Numbered from the stretch's first letter, positions 1 through 6,939 are shown. The stretch: 13,195 bases of DNA from CAYJXJ01 sp964374095 (GCA_964374095.1 CAYJXJ010000132.1:1-13195); one strand, 5' to 3'. The notes: generated from the sequence alone by a model not told the origin. Numbers and translations: made by a program.

Positions 1-17
1 ACAGCTGAGATTTTAAG

Positions 18-320
18 TCAAATCAGGCAGGCCAACCGACTTTTGACGCTGTGGTGAAAGTCGATAGCCAATCCCAGGGGACGTTTCGCCGGCGGAACCA
101 ACTCAGAGTTTCCATGGGTTAAATCCGACTCCATCGTCTCCTCCACCTTATTCGCGAGCCTCTGCTTCCCCGAATTCTTGGGATCCTCTATTTCCCAACT
201 CCAATTCGGCAGTTCTTTATGTTTCCAGGTTCCGGAAAACGGACATTTCATTAACCCCTCCGGCAATCCCGAATCATCGCGTCCCCCACGCCCCCGGTTG
301 TACCTGCCGTAGTTGCTCAT
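18..320 (-). CDS. small RGG-like hypothetical protein
   Basis: A 100-residue protein I do not recognise. Its ATG shares bases with the stop of the preceding ATPase gene (ATGA overlap at 317-320), the usual sign of translational coupling, so the two are probably made together. The N-terminus is rich in Gly, Arg and Asn (SNYGRYNRGRGGRDD, residues 2-16), resembling RGG/RG nucleic-acid-binding tails. The middle is polar with three Trp (residues 32, 40, 42), and there is no signal peptide or membrane segment. Base composition looks less GC-rich than the genes further right, hinting at a different origin. Function is unknown; binding nucleic acid next to a RuvB-like motor is only an inference. It could also be a chance ORF, but the ATGA junction argues for a real gene. 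Confidence 0.5.
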   Translation of the reverse strand: MSNYGRYNRGRGGRDDSGLPEGLMKCPFSGTWKHKELPNWSWEIEDPKNSGKQRLANKVEETMESDLTHGNSELVPPAKRPLGLAIDFHHSVKSRLACLI

Positions 321-946
321 TTTTTGGGGGGCAACATTCTAGCCGTCAATTCCCGCTTTGTCAAATTTCTCGCCCGCCTCGCAATGCCGCGAGATTCGCT
401 CACGATCACCGCCAGCCGGCTGCGATCAATGACACCACCTCCCATCTCCCGCGCCGTCGCCATCACAATGCGGGCGATATCGCGCTTCGAGTACCGCCCA
501 AGCCGCTCCACGACAAGCAGACGTCTGAGCGCCGGGATGACCCTCCGCATATCAAATGCCGTCCCGATCACCGTAAACCCCGCTCCCCGCGCCTTGGCGG
601 ACCGGACGGCCGCGGCGAGTAGAACCTGCGCATCGCGATCCATCTCGCCCAACTCATCGATGAAGAGTATGTCCCGCTCCCGGAGTTTCCCCAAAATGAG
701 CCGGAGCGCGCCGCGCCGCAGGTTCGGACCTACCCGTGCCACGCACCTGCGACCGATGGCCGTGGCCACGATGCCGGCGAGCGTCGTTTTGCCGACGCCC
801 GCGGGCCCCGCCAGGATGGTTCCTGGGAACGCAATCGCCGCACCTTCGCATCTCTTCAGACGGGCCATCAGTCGTCTCTTGAGCGCGGAATTGCCGACGA
901 ATTCCCGCCAGAAGACTGCCGACCCAGGCATCGAACCGCGCCCCAT
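317..946 (-). CDS. minimal RuvB-like AAA+ ATPase
   Basis: Predicted P-loop ATPase of the AAA+ class, closest by eye to the ATPase core of RuvB, the Holliday-junction branch-migration motor. Numbering from the longer start at 967: an entry motif FVGNSALKRRL (23-33), Walker A GPAGVGKT (54-61), Walker B ILFIDELG (100-107), a sensor-1 region FTVIG (131-135), arginine-finger candidates R148/R149, and a sensor-2-like SRGIARRARNL (192-202) resembling the RuvB SRGTPRIANR segment. About 210 residues is far short of the usual ~330-350, and the C-terminal winged-helix domain is absent. I chose the ATG at 946 because AAGGAAGGAG lies just upstream of it; an ATG at 967 (7 residues longer) has only a weaker AGGG. 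It is the first gene of the pair with the RGG-like protein. It is not the housekeeping ruvB; an accessory or mobile-element loader is possible. Confidence 0.75.
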   Translation of the reverse strand: MGRGSMPGSAVFWREFVGNSALKRRLMARLKRCEGAAIAFPGTILAGPAGVGKTTLAGIVATAIGRRCVARVGPNLRRGALRLILGKLRERDILFIDELGEMDRDAQVLLAAAVRSAKARGAGFTVIGTAFDMRRVIPALRRLLVVERLGRYSKRDIARIVMATAREMGGGVIDRSRLAVIVSESRGIARRARNLTKRELTARMLPPKK

Positions 947-1043
947 TCCACTCCTTCCTTCGGACATTTCTGGCCCTATGATACAGGGAAATTATCAAAT
1001 ACTTTAAGCTTTTCCAGAAGCGCGTTAAATGTAATTTATTACT

Positions 1044-1061
1044 AATAAATAAGTATTTATT
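1044..1061. repeat. 8-bp perfect inverted repeat in AT-rich divergent region
   Basis: AATAAATA (1044-1051) and TATTTATT (1054-1061) form a perfect 8-bp palindrome with a 2-bp centre. It sits midway between the divergent RuvB-like gene and DUF4143 ATPase gene, in a stretch (about 1010-1120) that is strikingly AT-rich for this window. A dimeric regulator could bind here. In such AT-rich sequence a chance palindrome is also quite possible. Confidence 0.35.
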
Positions 1062-1081
1062 TATAATTTTACATATTAATA

Positions 1082-1110
1082 TTGTAAATAATACGATAAT
1101 GGCTTATACT
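1082..1110 (+). promoter_or_regulatory. sigma70-like promoter, apparently leaderless
   Basis: TTGTAA (1082-1087), a 17-bp spacer, then TATACT (1105-1110), a 5/6 match to the -10 consensus. The expected transcription start, about 7 bases downstream, falls 3-4 bases before the ATG at 1121. No Shine-Dalgarno stands before that ATG (the preceding bases are TTACAATATA). The arrangement implies a leaderless mRNA for the DUF4143 ATPase gene. Confidence 0.5.
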
Positions 1111-1120
1111 TTACAATATA

Positions 1121-2398
1121 ATGTCACTAAATCGCCAACTCCGGCGCCGCCTGCAGAAGGACCTCGAAACCTTCCGCGTCGTCTGCATCACCGGCGCCCG
1201 GCAGACCGGCAAGACAACCCTCGCAAAGCAGTTCACGCAGGATCAGGGCCGCCACTACGTCACCCTCGATGACCTGGCCGCGCTCTCGGCCGCCAAGACC
1301 GACCCGCAGGGATTCATCGCCGGCCTGCGCCCGCCGGTCACCATAGATGAGATTCAACGCTCGCCGGAGCTTCTGCTTCCCATAAAGAGCGCGGTGGACA
1401 ACTCGGAGGCACGGGGGCAATTCCTGCTCACGGGATCCTCCGACCCGCTGGCGGCACAGACCGTCAAGGAGACCCTGGCCGGAAGGATGGCCATGGTCCC
1501 CCTGCGGCCGCTCACCTGGGCCGAACGCTTGGGCCGGCCGGACTTCAACCCCTTGGCGCGCCTGCGTCTCTGCCAAACGCCCCGCCAGGTTGCCGATGCC
1601 TTCGCGAGCGATTCCTACGCCCCCACCCCCCTGGATCAGGAAGTCCTCTTGGGCGGGTTTCCCGAGCCGGTCTTGCGGCTTGAGGCCGAGCGGCGCCCCG
1701 GTTGGCACGACGAGTACCTGCGCACGGTGCTGGAGCGCGAGCTGCCGCTCTTCGTTCGCCTCGACGACGTCGCCGCTTTCATCCGCTACGTCCGCCTCCT
1801 GGCGGGCACGACCGGAAACCTCATCAACCTCGCGCGCTTGGCGCGCGACGCCGGGGTTTCGACGGACACCTCGGGCCGTTGGCTCTCGATCCTGCAATCG
1901 ATGTTTCTCGCCGAGACTTTGCATCCCCACTGGACCAATCTCAAGAAGCGCCTGACGAAGTGTCCCAAGGTCCACTGGACCGACACCGGGATGGCCGCGG
2001 CGCTTTTGGGCGTTCGCGACTGGGATCAAGCCCAACGGCTCGGCCTGAGCGGGCCCTTCACCGAGTCCTGGGTCCACCACCACCTGAGAGCCTTCGCCGC
2101 GGATCTCGGCGCCGCCGTTGCGCTGTTTTTCTTCCGCTCGACCGCAGGCGAGGAATGCGACGCCCTCATCGCCTTCGGCTCGATCCTGATCCCGCTGGAA
2201 GTCAAAACCTCCCAAACCCCCACGCGCCGCGACGCCTCCGGACTCACGGCCTTCCTGAAGCTCCATCCCGGCTCGGCGCCTTTCGGCATCCTCCTTTATC
2301 CCGGCACCAGGCTCATCCCCCTCTCGGCCAAGGTTCTAGCCATCCCCATGTCGGCCTTCTTGGCAGGCACTGAGCCCCCCGAAAAGGGTATCCTTTGA
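1121..2398 (+). CDS. AAA_14/DUF4143 family ATPase
   Basis: A 425-residue ATPase of the widespread AAA_14 plus DUF4143 architecture. These proteins are common in bacterial and archaeal genomes, often as multiple paralogues, and their cellular role is unsettled. Visible features are Walker A GARQTGKT (25-32), Walker B TIDEIQ (74-79), a sensor-like LLTGSS (102-107), an LAGRM segment (119-123), an LGGFPEPV motif (177-184) and the DUF4143 body with TDTGMAAALLG (287-297). The C-terminus carries EECD (344-347) and IPLEVK (357-362), whose acidic residues and E-x-K spacing match the degenerate PD-(D/E)xK nuclease-like fold seen at this end of the family. Length is normal and the start fits the family N-terminus. 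Its end overlaps the rmuC start by four bases (TTGA), so the two are likely co-translated. Family assignment is firm; function is not. Confidence 0.93.
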   Translation: MSLNRQLRRRLQKDLETFRVVCITGARQTGKTTLAKQFTQDQGRHYVTLDDLAALSAAKTDPQGFIAGLRPPVTIDEIQRSPELLLPIKSAVDNSEARGQFLLTGSSDPLAAQTVKETLAGRMAMVPLRPLTWAERLGRPDFNPLARLRLCQTPRQVADAFASDSYAPTPLDQEVLLGGFPEPVLRLEAERRPGWHDEYLRTVLERELPLFVRLDDVAAFIRYVRLLAGTTGNLINLARLARDAGVSTDTSGRWLSILQSMFLAETLHPHWTNLKKRLTKCPKVHWTDTGMAAALLGVRDWDQAQRLGLSGPFTESWVHHHLRAFAADLGAAVALFFFRSTAGEECDALIAFGSILIPLEVKTSQTPTRRDASGLTAFLKLHPGSAPFGILLYPGTRLIPLSAKVLAIPMSAFLAGTEPPEKGIL

Positions 2399-3660
2399 TC
2401 ATGGCGCTGGAGTGGACCCTCGTCGTGGCGGCCCTAACCCTCATCGTGGCCGCGGCCGGCCTGCTCTACCTGGCCGTCTCGCTCAAGGGCCTCGCGGGCT
2501 GGCTGGAGCGCCTGGAGCGGACCGGCCGCGAGGACAGTTCCCGCGGACGCGAGGAACTCGCCGGAACCGTGCGCGGGCAGGGCGACTCTTTGCTCGCGCG
2601 CGTCGCCGAGCTCGCCAACCTCCAGAAGGGCCAGCTCGACTCCTTCGCCAAACAGCTCGCCGCCCTCTCCGAGACCAACGACAGTCGGCTCGAGGCCATG
2701 CGCCAGACGCTCCAAGACCGCCTGCGCGAGATGCAACTCGATTCGGGCAAGCAGCTCGAGCTCATGCGCGAGACCGTGGGCGAGAAGCTCCACCAGACCC
2801 TGGAGACGCGCCTGACCGAGTCCTTCGGCCTGGTGAGCCAGCGCCTGGAGGCGGTCCAGAAGGGCCTGGGCGAGATGCAGGCTCTGGCTACCGGCGTCGG
2901 GGACCTCAAGCGCCTGCTCACCAACGTCAAATCCCGCGGCTCTTGGGGCGAGATGCTCCTCAAGGCCCTGGTCGCCGAGTATCTCACCAAGGACCAGTAC
3001 CAAGAAAACGTCAAGACCAAGCCCGGCTCGACCGAGATGGTCGAGCTGGCCGTCAAGCTCCCGGGCGCCAACGGGGGCGAGAAACCGGTGTGGCTGCCCG
3101 TGGACTCCAAGCTTCCCACCGAGCCTTATGAGCGCCTGCTGGAGGCGCGCGAGAAGGCCGACCCCGAGGCCCTGGAGGCCGCCGGCCGGGAGCTGGCCAA
3201 CGCGCTGAAAACCCAGGCGCGCAAGATCCGGGACAAATACGTCAATCCCCCCGACACCACGGATTTCGCCATCATGTACCTGCCGGTGGAGGGACTCTAC
3301 GCCGAGGTCATGCAGCTGCGAGGTCTCCACGACGAGCTTCAACGCGACCTGCGCATCGTGGTCTCGGGGCCTTCCACCTTCGCGGCCCTGCTCAGCAGTC
3401 TGCAGATGGGCTTTAGGACGTTGGCCATCGAGAAGAAGTCCTCAGATGTCTGGCGGCTGCTGGGCGCCATCAAGACCGAGTTCGACCGCTTCGGCGAGCT
3501 CCTCACCGAGACCCAGCAGCGCCTGGAAAAGGCCGGGGAGTCGGTGGAAAAGGCCGCGGCCAAGACCCGCACCATCGTGCGCAAGCTGAGCAAAGTGCAG
3601 GAACTTCCCGCCGAAGAGGCGCAGGCTCTCCTTTCCGACGATCCGCCCCCGTCGGATTAA
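2395..3660 (+). CDS. rmuC: DNA recombination protein RmuC
   Basis: RmuC-family protein. In E. coli, RmuC limits inversions at short inverted repeats; the fold contains a nuclease-like core, but the biochemistry is not settled. Features in order: an N-terminal membrane helix (about 9-30), a long coiled coil (about 33-168) full of Leu/Glu/Gln heptads, then the RmuC core with VKSRGSWGE (178-186), LPVDSKLP (234-241), DFAIMYLPVEG (290-300) and a C-terminal helical segment. Length (421) is typical. Two starts are possible: TTG at 2395, placed 6 bases after AAGGG (2384-2388) and overlapping the previous stop, or ATG at 2401, which is only two codons shorter but further from the Shine-Dalgarno. I prefer TTG because of the spacing. 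It probably forms an operon with the DUF4143 ATPase and, originally, the GNAT gene one base downstream. Confidence 0.95.
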   Translation: MIMALEWTLVVAALTLIVAAAGLLYLAVSLKGLAGWLERLERTGREDSSRGREELAGTVRGQGDSLLARVAELANLQKGQLDSFAKQLAALSETNDSRLEAMRQTLQDRLREMQLDSGKQLELMRETVGEKLHQTLETRLTESFGLVSQRLEAVQKGLGEMQALATGVGDLKRLLTNVKSRGSWGEMLLKALVAEYLTKDQYQENVKTKPGSTEMVELAVKLPGANGGEKPVWLPVDSKLPTEPYERLLEAREKADPEALEAAGRELANALKTQARKIRDKYVNPPDTTDFAIMYLPVEGLYAEVMQLRGLHDELQRDLRIVVSGPSTFAALLSSLQMGFRTLAIEKKSSDVWRLLGAIKTEFDRFGELLTETQQRLEKAGESVEKAAAKTRTIVRKLSKVQELPAEEAQALLSDDPPPSD

Positions 3661-3661
3661 C

Positions 3662-3934
3662 GTGCGGCTGACAACACCCCGCCTGATCTTAAGACCGGTG
3701 CGCATGGACGACGCGGCGGCCGACTTCCGTCATGTACGCCGCCCCGAAGTGTCGCGGCCCCTCGGCGCCACGTGCAGGCCACCTGCTGGATTCGCAACAA
3801 GCCTTCCGCCCGGGTCTTGCGCCGAACCGGCCTGCGGCGGGAAGGACGCCTGCGAGGCTACCTGCGGCGCGGCAACGCGGCGCGCGACGAATTCATCTTC
3901 GGCATGACGCGGCGAGATTGGCTTGAACTCAAGC
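3662..3934 (+). pseudogene. GNAT acetyltransferase remnant, middle deleted
   Basis: Two pieces of one RimJ/RimL-like GNAT N-acetyltransferase survive in different reading frames. The N-terminal piece starts at GTG 3662, one base after the rmuC stop, and reads RLTTPRLILRPVRMDDAAA followed by a PEVSRPLG segment, the classic opening of this family. From about 3772, shifted by one frame, the C-terminal piece reads CWIRNKPSARVLRRTGLRRE, then GRLRGYLRRG and TRRDWLELK, which matches the end of the family (the acetyl-CoA-binding N-x-x-S-x-R-V-L region and final R-D-W). Together the pieces give about 90 residues of an expected ~170-180. The central beta sheet and acetyl-CoA P-loop are missing, so no active enzyme is possible. 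A non-multiple-of-three deletion around 3765-3775 explains it. It was probably once the third gene of the rmuC operon. Confidence 0.8.
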
Positions 3935-4138
3935 GCCCCGCTAGGAGCGGGAGGGGGCGAGCCAGACCGCGGAGAACTGACGCCGCCGGGAGTGCCGGCG
4001 GCCGGAATGCCAGACGTAGGCTTTCTCGCCCCTATTGAGGACGACGGTGGTCAGCCGCGGAAGCGCCGGAGCGGCGCCGGGCTTTTCAATCTCTTTGATC
4101 ATCCTAAACAGATTTTACCTTGGAATGCGCCTGCCGGC
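3935..4138. other. gene-free, hairpin-rich gap after the GNAT remnant
   Basis: No convincing gene. It holds several GC-rich hairpins: CCCGCT/AGCGGG (3937-3951), GCCGCCGG/CCGGCGGC with a 5-base loop (3982-4002), and GCGCC/GGCGC (4063-4077) followed by CGGGCTTTTC, a weak terminator-like shape for the rmuC transcript. A 53-codon minus-strand ORF (4102 to 3941, beginning MIKEIEKPGAAPALPRLTTV) exists, but it has no usable Shine-Dalgarno and an Arg-rich, low-complexity end, so I do not call it a gene. Confidence 0.5.
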
Positions 4139-4185
4139 CTGGGTCTTTGGACCCAGCGGGGGGGTAAGTCTTGAAGCACCCCCCC
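4139..4185. terminator. tandem hairpins downstream of the hydrolase gene
   Basis: Two adjacent hairpins lie 40-85 bases beyond the hydrolase stop: CTGGGTC-tttg-GACCCAG (4139-4156) and GGGGGGGT/ACCCCCCC with a 12-base loop (4158-4185). They are placed correctly to end or protect the minus-strand ATP-grasp/hydrolase transcript. Neither is followed by a clear T-run on either strand, so this is not a textbook intrinsic terminator. Confidence 0.4.
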
Positions 4186-4224
4186 CGGCCCTCCTCGGCG
4201 GTCTCTAGAGAAGATCGGCCCTTC

Positions 4225-4971
4225 CTAAAGGGTATGCCTTAGAAAATAGGGCATCTGAAGCCGCCACCAGGGCCAGTCGTGGCCCACGTCGTAGCCCCAG
4301 AAATCCACCCAACAGGGGATGCCCTTGGCCTCCAGGGCCTCCTTCATGGCCCGGGTCTCGCCGATGCAGTCGTACTGGTCGCAGCGCTCCCAGGCCCCCT
4401 GGCCCACGCAGAGTATGATGCGGCTGCGCCGGATGAGTCCCAAGAGTCGCTCGTCCGCAAGGCCGGGAAGGTAGCAGAGCGGGAAATGGAAGTAGAGGCA
4501 GTCGTCCCACTGATCGCCCAGCACGAAGCGCGGCCCGTAGAGCCCGCTCAGGGCGATGGTCGCGTCGAAGACGTCGGGGCGGCGCAGGAGGAAGTTGGCC
4601 GCGTGATAGGCCCCGCCGCTCACCCCGGTCGCGAGCACCCCGCCTCCGGACCGGTTGCGGTCTTGGATGAACGGGAGGACCTCGTCGTGCACGTAGGCTT
4701 CGTAAGCCTCGTGGCGCCGCGCGCGCTCGGCGAGCGAGAGGCCGGCGTTCATCCAGGACTGCTGGTCCACGCTGTCGATCGAGAAGAGCTGAAGGCGTCC
4801 TTCCTCAATAAAAGGGCCGCAGGCCTCAACCATGCCGAAATCCTCGTATTCGTGGAACCGCCCGCCCCCCGAAGGAAACACCAGCGCGGGCTTGCCCCCG
4901 TGGCCGTAGGCCTTGAGCTCCATGTCCTGGCCCAGGGCGGGGCTCCACCAGCGGACATGCTCGGTGTTCAC
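4225..4971 (-). CDS. esterase-like alpha/beta hydrolase
   Basis: A 248-residue alpha/beta-hydrolase-fold protein resembling the esterase D/PF00756-type putative esterases. The nucleophile elbow is GVSGG (116-120, Ser118). The likely catalytic His is H231 in GYDVGHDWPWW (226-236). The acid is probably E195 or D198 in the GAWERCDQYD segment. A conserved-looking PSGGG (33-37) may supply the oxyanion hole. There is no signal peptide, so it should be cytoplasmic. It starts at GTG 4971, preceded by GGGAAGAG at suitable spacing. It lies 43 bases behind the ATP-grasp gene with no promoter visible between, so I infer one operon. The substrate is unknown: it could hydrolyse or transfer the product of the ATP-grasp ligase. 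The fold is firm, the specificity open. Confidence 0.85.
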   Translation of the reverse strand: MNTEHVRWWSPALGQDMELKAYGHGGKPALVFPSGGGRFHEYEDFGMVEACGPFIEEGRLQLFSIDSVDQQSWMNAGLSLAERARRHEAYEAYVHDEVLPFIQDRNRSGGGVLATGVSGGAYHAANFLLRRPDVFDATIALSGLYGPRFVLGDQWDDCLYFHFPLCYLPGLADERLLGLIRRSRIILCVGQGAWERCDQYDCIGETRAMKEALEAKGIPCWVDFWGYDVGHDWPWWRLQMPYFLRHTL

Positions 4972-5014
4972 GGTTCTCTTCCCATATCCTCAGGAATCGA
5001 ACCATTTCCGTTGG

Positions 5015-6178
5015 TCACGCTTGGAGATGGATGAATTCGACGACGGGCCAGAGGTCCTCGAGCCGCGGGGCCCGCGCCAGGTAGCCGTAGTCGCCGATCG
5101 CGCGGGCGAACACCGGGTCAATGGGCGTATGGGTCAGGATCACGGCGCCCCACCGGGACAGTATCTCGTCATGGGCGTGGACGTAGCGCTTGTTGTTCTT
5201 GCGGCCGATATAGCAGACGTGATAGGGCCGCTGGGTCGGCACGCCCGCGCCCTTGTCGGCGATGACGTTGGCCCACTCCCGGTAGACGTCGATGTCGTTG
5301 GCGTAGTTGAACATGTCGGTGGTCAGGCCCCCCGGGGGACGGGCGTTGATCTCCATGGCCGAGAGCTCCCCCTCCGGGTCGCGCATGAATTCCATGTGAA
5401 AGAAGCGCTCGCGCAGGCCGAAGGCCGCGACCGCCTGTCGCCCGAGGTCCTCGAGGTCCGCCGGGATCTCCCGGAGGGACCAGTAGTGGACATGGTCGTC
5501 GGTGTTGACCACGGTCATGATGTCGTTGCCGTAGCGGTGCGCCGTGCAGAAAACGATGGTCCCGTTGCGGTCGACCAGCCCGTCGAAGGATTCGATGCGC
5601 CCCGGAAGGAAGGACTCAAGGATGTAGGTCACGGCGGGGTCCTTGAGCTGAAAAAAGCCGTCCAGCTCGATGTCGGCGGCGAGCTTGAAAGTGGCGTGGG
5701 CGCCCACCCCTTTGTCGGGCTTGGCGATCAGGGGATAGCCCACCCGCTCGGCGAAGGCGCGCGCCCGGGCGGGGTCGGAGGCGAGTTCCCCTTCGGCCAC
5801 GGTAATCCCAACCCCCCGGAACACCTCCTTCATGAGGGATTTGTAGCGCAGGGGCTTGATCTCCGAAGGCTTGGGCCCGGGCACATTGAAGTCCAGGCGC
5901 AGGGCCGCGGCCAGGTCGATCCAGTGCTCCTCCATGGCGGCGATCCGGTCGAGCCGGCCCACCCGGGAGAGGAGATACCCCGCGGCTTTGAGGACATGCT
6001 CGTAGTTGCCCATGTTCTCGACGCGGCAGTACTCGGTGAGCGCCTCCTTGAGCTCGGGCCTCAGCCGGGCATAGTCCTCCCAACCGACGCCCACGACCGT
6101 CACGCCCGCCTCCTTGAGCCGGACGCAGAAGTTGAAGTAATTGGGCGGAAAGTTGGGGCAGATGTAGAGCAAGTTCAT
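5015..6178 (-). CDS. ATP-grasp carboxylate-amine ligase-like protein
   Basis: A 387-residue ATP-grasp enzyme. Such enzymes activate a carboxylate as acyl phosphate with ATP and join it to an amine or thiol. The N-terminus MNLLYICPNFPPNYFNF is a Rossmann-like pre-ATP-grasp domain. The ATP-binding segment is YPLIAKPDKGVGA (148-160), with K153 the likely nucleotide-binding Lys. The metal-binding end is FFHMEFM (259-265) and AMEINARPPGG (274-284), in which E276, N278 and R280 match the family signature. It resembles the biotin-carboxylase/COG0439-like branch but lacks the carboxylase C-terminal domain. The start is ATG 6178 without a clear Shine-Dalgarno; a promoter lies 31-59 bases upstream. It is followed by the hydrolase gene. 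Substrates cannot be read from sequence; D-Ala-D-Ala ligase and purine enzymes seem unlikely from motif context. Confidence 0.88.
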   Translation of the reverse strand: MNLLYICPNFPPNYFNFCVRLKEAGVTVVGVGWEDYARLRPELKEALTEYCRVENMGNYEHVLKAAGYLLSRVGRLDRIAAMEEHWIDLAAALRLDFNVPGPKPSEIKPLRYKSLMKEVFRGVGITVAEGELASDPARARAFAERVGYPLIAKPDKGVGAHATFKLAADIELDGFFQLKDPAVTYILESFLPGRIESFDGLVDRNGTIVFCTAHRYGNDIMTVVNTDDHVHYWSLREIPADLEDLGRQAVAAFGLRERFFHMEFMRDPEGELSAMEINARPPGGLTTDMFNYANDIDVYREWANVIADKGAGVPTQRPYHVCYIGRKNNKRYVHAHDEILSRWGAVILTHTPIDPVFARAIGDYGYLARAPRLEDLWPVVEFIHLQA

Positions 6179-6208
6179 GAGCCGGGGCCGGATGTGGCCG
6201 GGAGAAGA

Positions 6209-6237
6209 AGGATAGCCGGTGTTTGGGGTCGCGTCAA
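6209..6237 (-). promoter_or_regulatory. sigma70-like promoter for the ATP-grasp gene
   Basis: Read on the minus strand: TTGACG (6232-6237), exactly 17 bases of spacer, then TATCCT (6209-6214). The expected start near 6202 gives a leader of about 24 bases before the ATG at 6178. It separates the ATP-grasp/hydrolase pair from the split lipoprotein gene upstream. The -35 is a 5/6 match, the -10 weaker (4/6). Confidence 0.5.
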
Positions 6238-6262
6238 GAGGGGCGAGGAGTACCCCGCGGGG

Positions 6263-6933
6263 CTAAGGCCGGCGCGCAAGGAGCGCTTGCTCGATGTCCA
6301 GCGCCGCCTGGAGGCAGACTTCCGTCAAGGCTCGATGCGCCGCCCGATTAATGGCCTCTCCCGTTCCCATTTCTAGAAATGCCTTGCCTCCGCTGCCGAC
6401 AAATTCTGTTCGATATCGCTTTTCTAGCAAGGAAACCCCTTTATGGTCAGAGACGGCTACGGCGATAACGACCTTGGCTTGGGGATTCCGGCTGACAGGA
6501 GCTCCAACGGCGCCGGTCGCCAATTCCAGACCATAGAGCGAGGGAATTCGCCACTCGAAATCAATGAGACGCGGTTCAACGACAATGCGATAGCCCCCCT
6601 CTTTTTCGGAAAGGGCCGGGGCGGGGCGTGCTCCGTCCTTAAATCTAGCGGAGAGGATTTTCACCATGATCTCTCGCAAAAAAACCCTAGTCTGGCTTCG
6701 AAAGTCGACCCGCTGCCGCCAAGGCTCGATGGGCGTCGCTTGTAGACTTGCTCATCGTGCGCGGTTTCTGTCACGACCACCGCTTCGCCCTCGATAGTGC
6801 GGGTGAGTTGTTGAACTTCGCCGGGGACGTATTCTGCTCGATATTGAGCGACCACGGCGCAGCCCCCGGAGAGAACGGCCAGCGCGACAACCGCCAGTTG
6901 CCGACGACCTGTCGCAAGTGATCCCGCCGCCAC
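6263..6933 (-). pseudogene. lipoprotein-like gene split by frameshift
   Basis: Two reading frames form one protein of about 223 residues if a single frame change is allowed. The first (GTG 6933 to stop 6661) begins with basic residues, a hydrophobic run RQLAVVALAVLSGGC and a loosely canonical lipobox, suggesting export and lipidation. The second (6679 to 6263) carries EPRLIDFEWRIP, KVVIAVAVSD and a C-terminal helix QAALDIEQALL. They meet at a run of seven T on the coding strand (plus-strand A tract 6678-6684): one extra T, or a -1 slip on GGG TTT TTT, gives GFFLREIMVK and joins them smoothly. The domain looks like a small envelope lipoprotein (YajG-like in style), but I cannot name the family. 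It may be a true pseudogene, an assembly indel, or a slippage site. The stop abuts a CCCCGCGGGG palindrome (6253-6262). Confidence 0.65.
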
Positions 6934-6939
6934 ACCCGA

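Noticed and set aside
317..967. Housekeeping ruvB
   Set aside because: Too short, no winged-helix domain, no ruvA or ruvC nearby, and the Walker B box is DELGEM rather than the usual DEIHRL.
1127..2266. 379-codon minus-strand open frame opposite the DUF4143 ATPase
   Set aside because: Shadow frame: Gly/Glu/Arg-rich and without motifs, whereas the plus strand shows a full AAA_14/DUF4143 protein.
1121..2398. DUF4143 ATPase as a toxin-antitoxin component
   Set aside because: No small antitoxin-like partner is adjacent on the same strand; its neighbour is rmuC.
3941..4102. 53-codon minus-strand ORF in the gap
   Set aside because: No spaced Shine-Dalgarno (AGG directly abuts the ATG), an Arg-rich end and overlap with GC-rich hairpins; no family recognised.
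4913..6376. 487-codon open frame on the plus strand
   Set aside because: Antisense to the ATP-grasp gene; composition is low-complexity Val/Gly/Asp/His with no recognisable motif, while the minus strand has a clear ATP-grasp fold.
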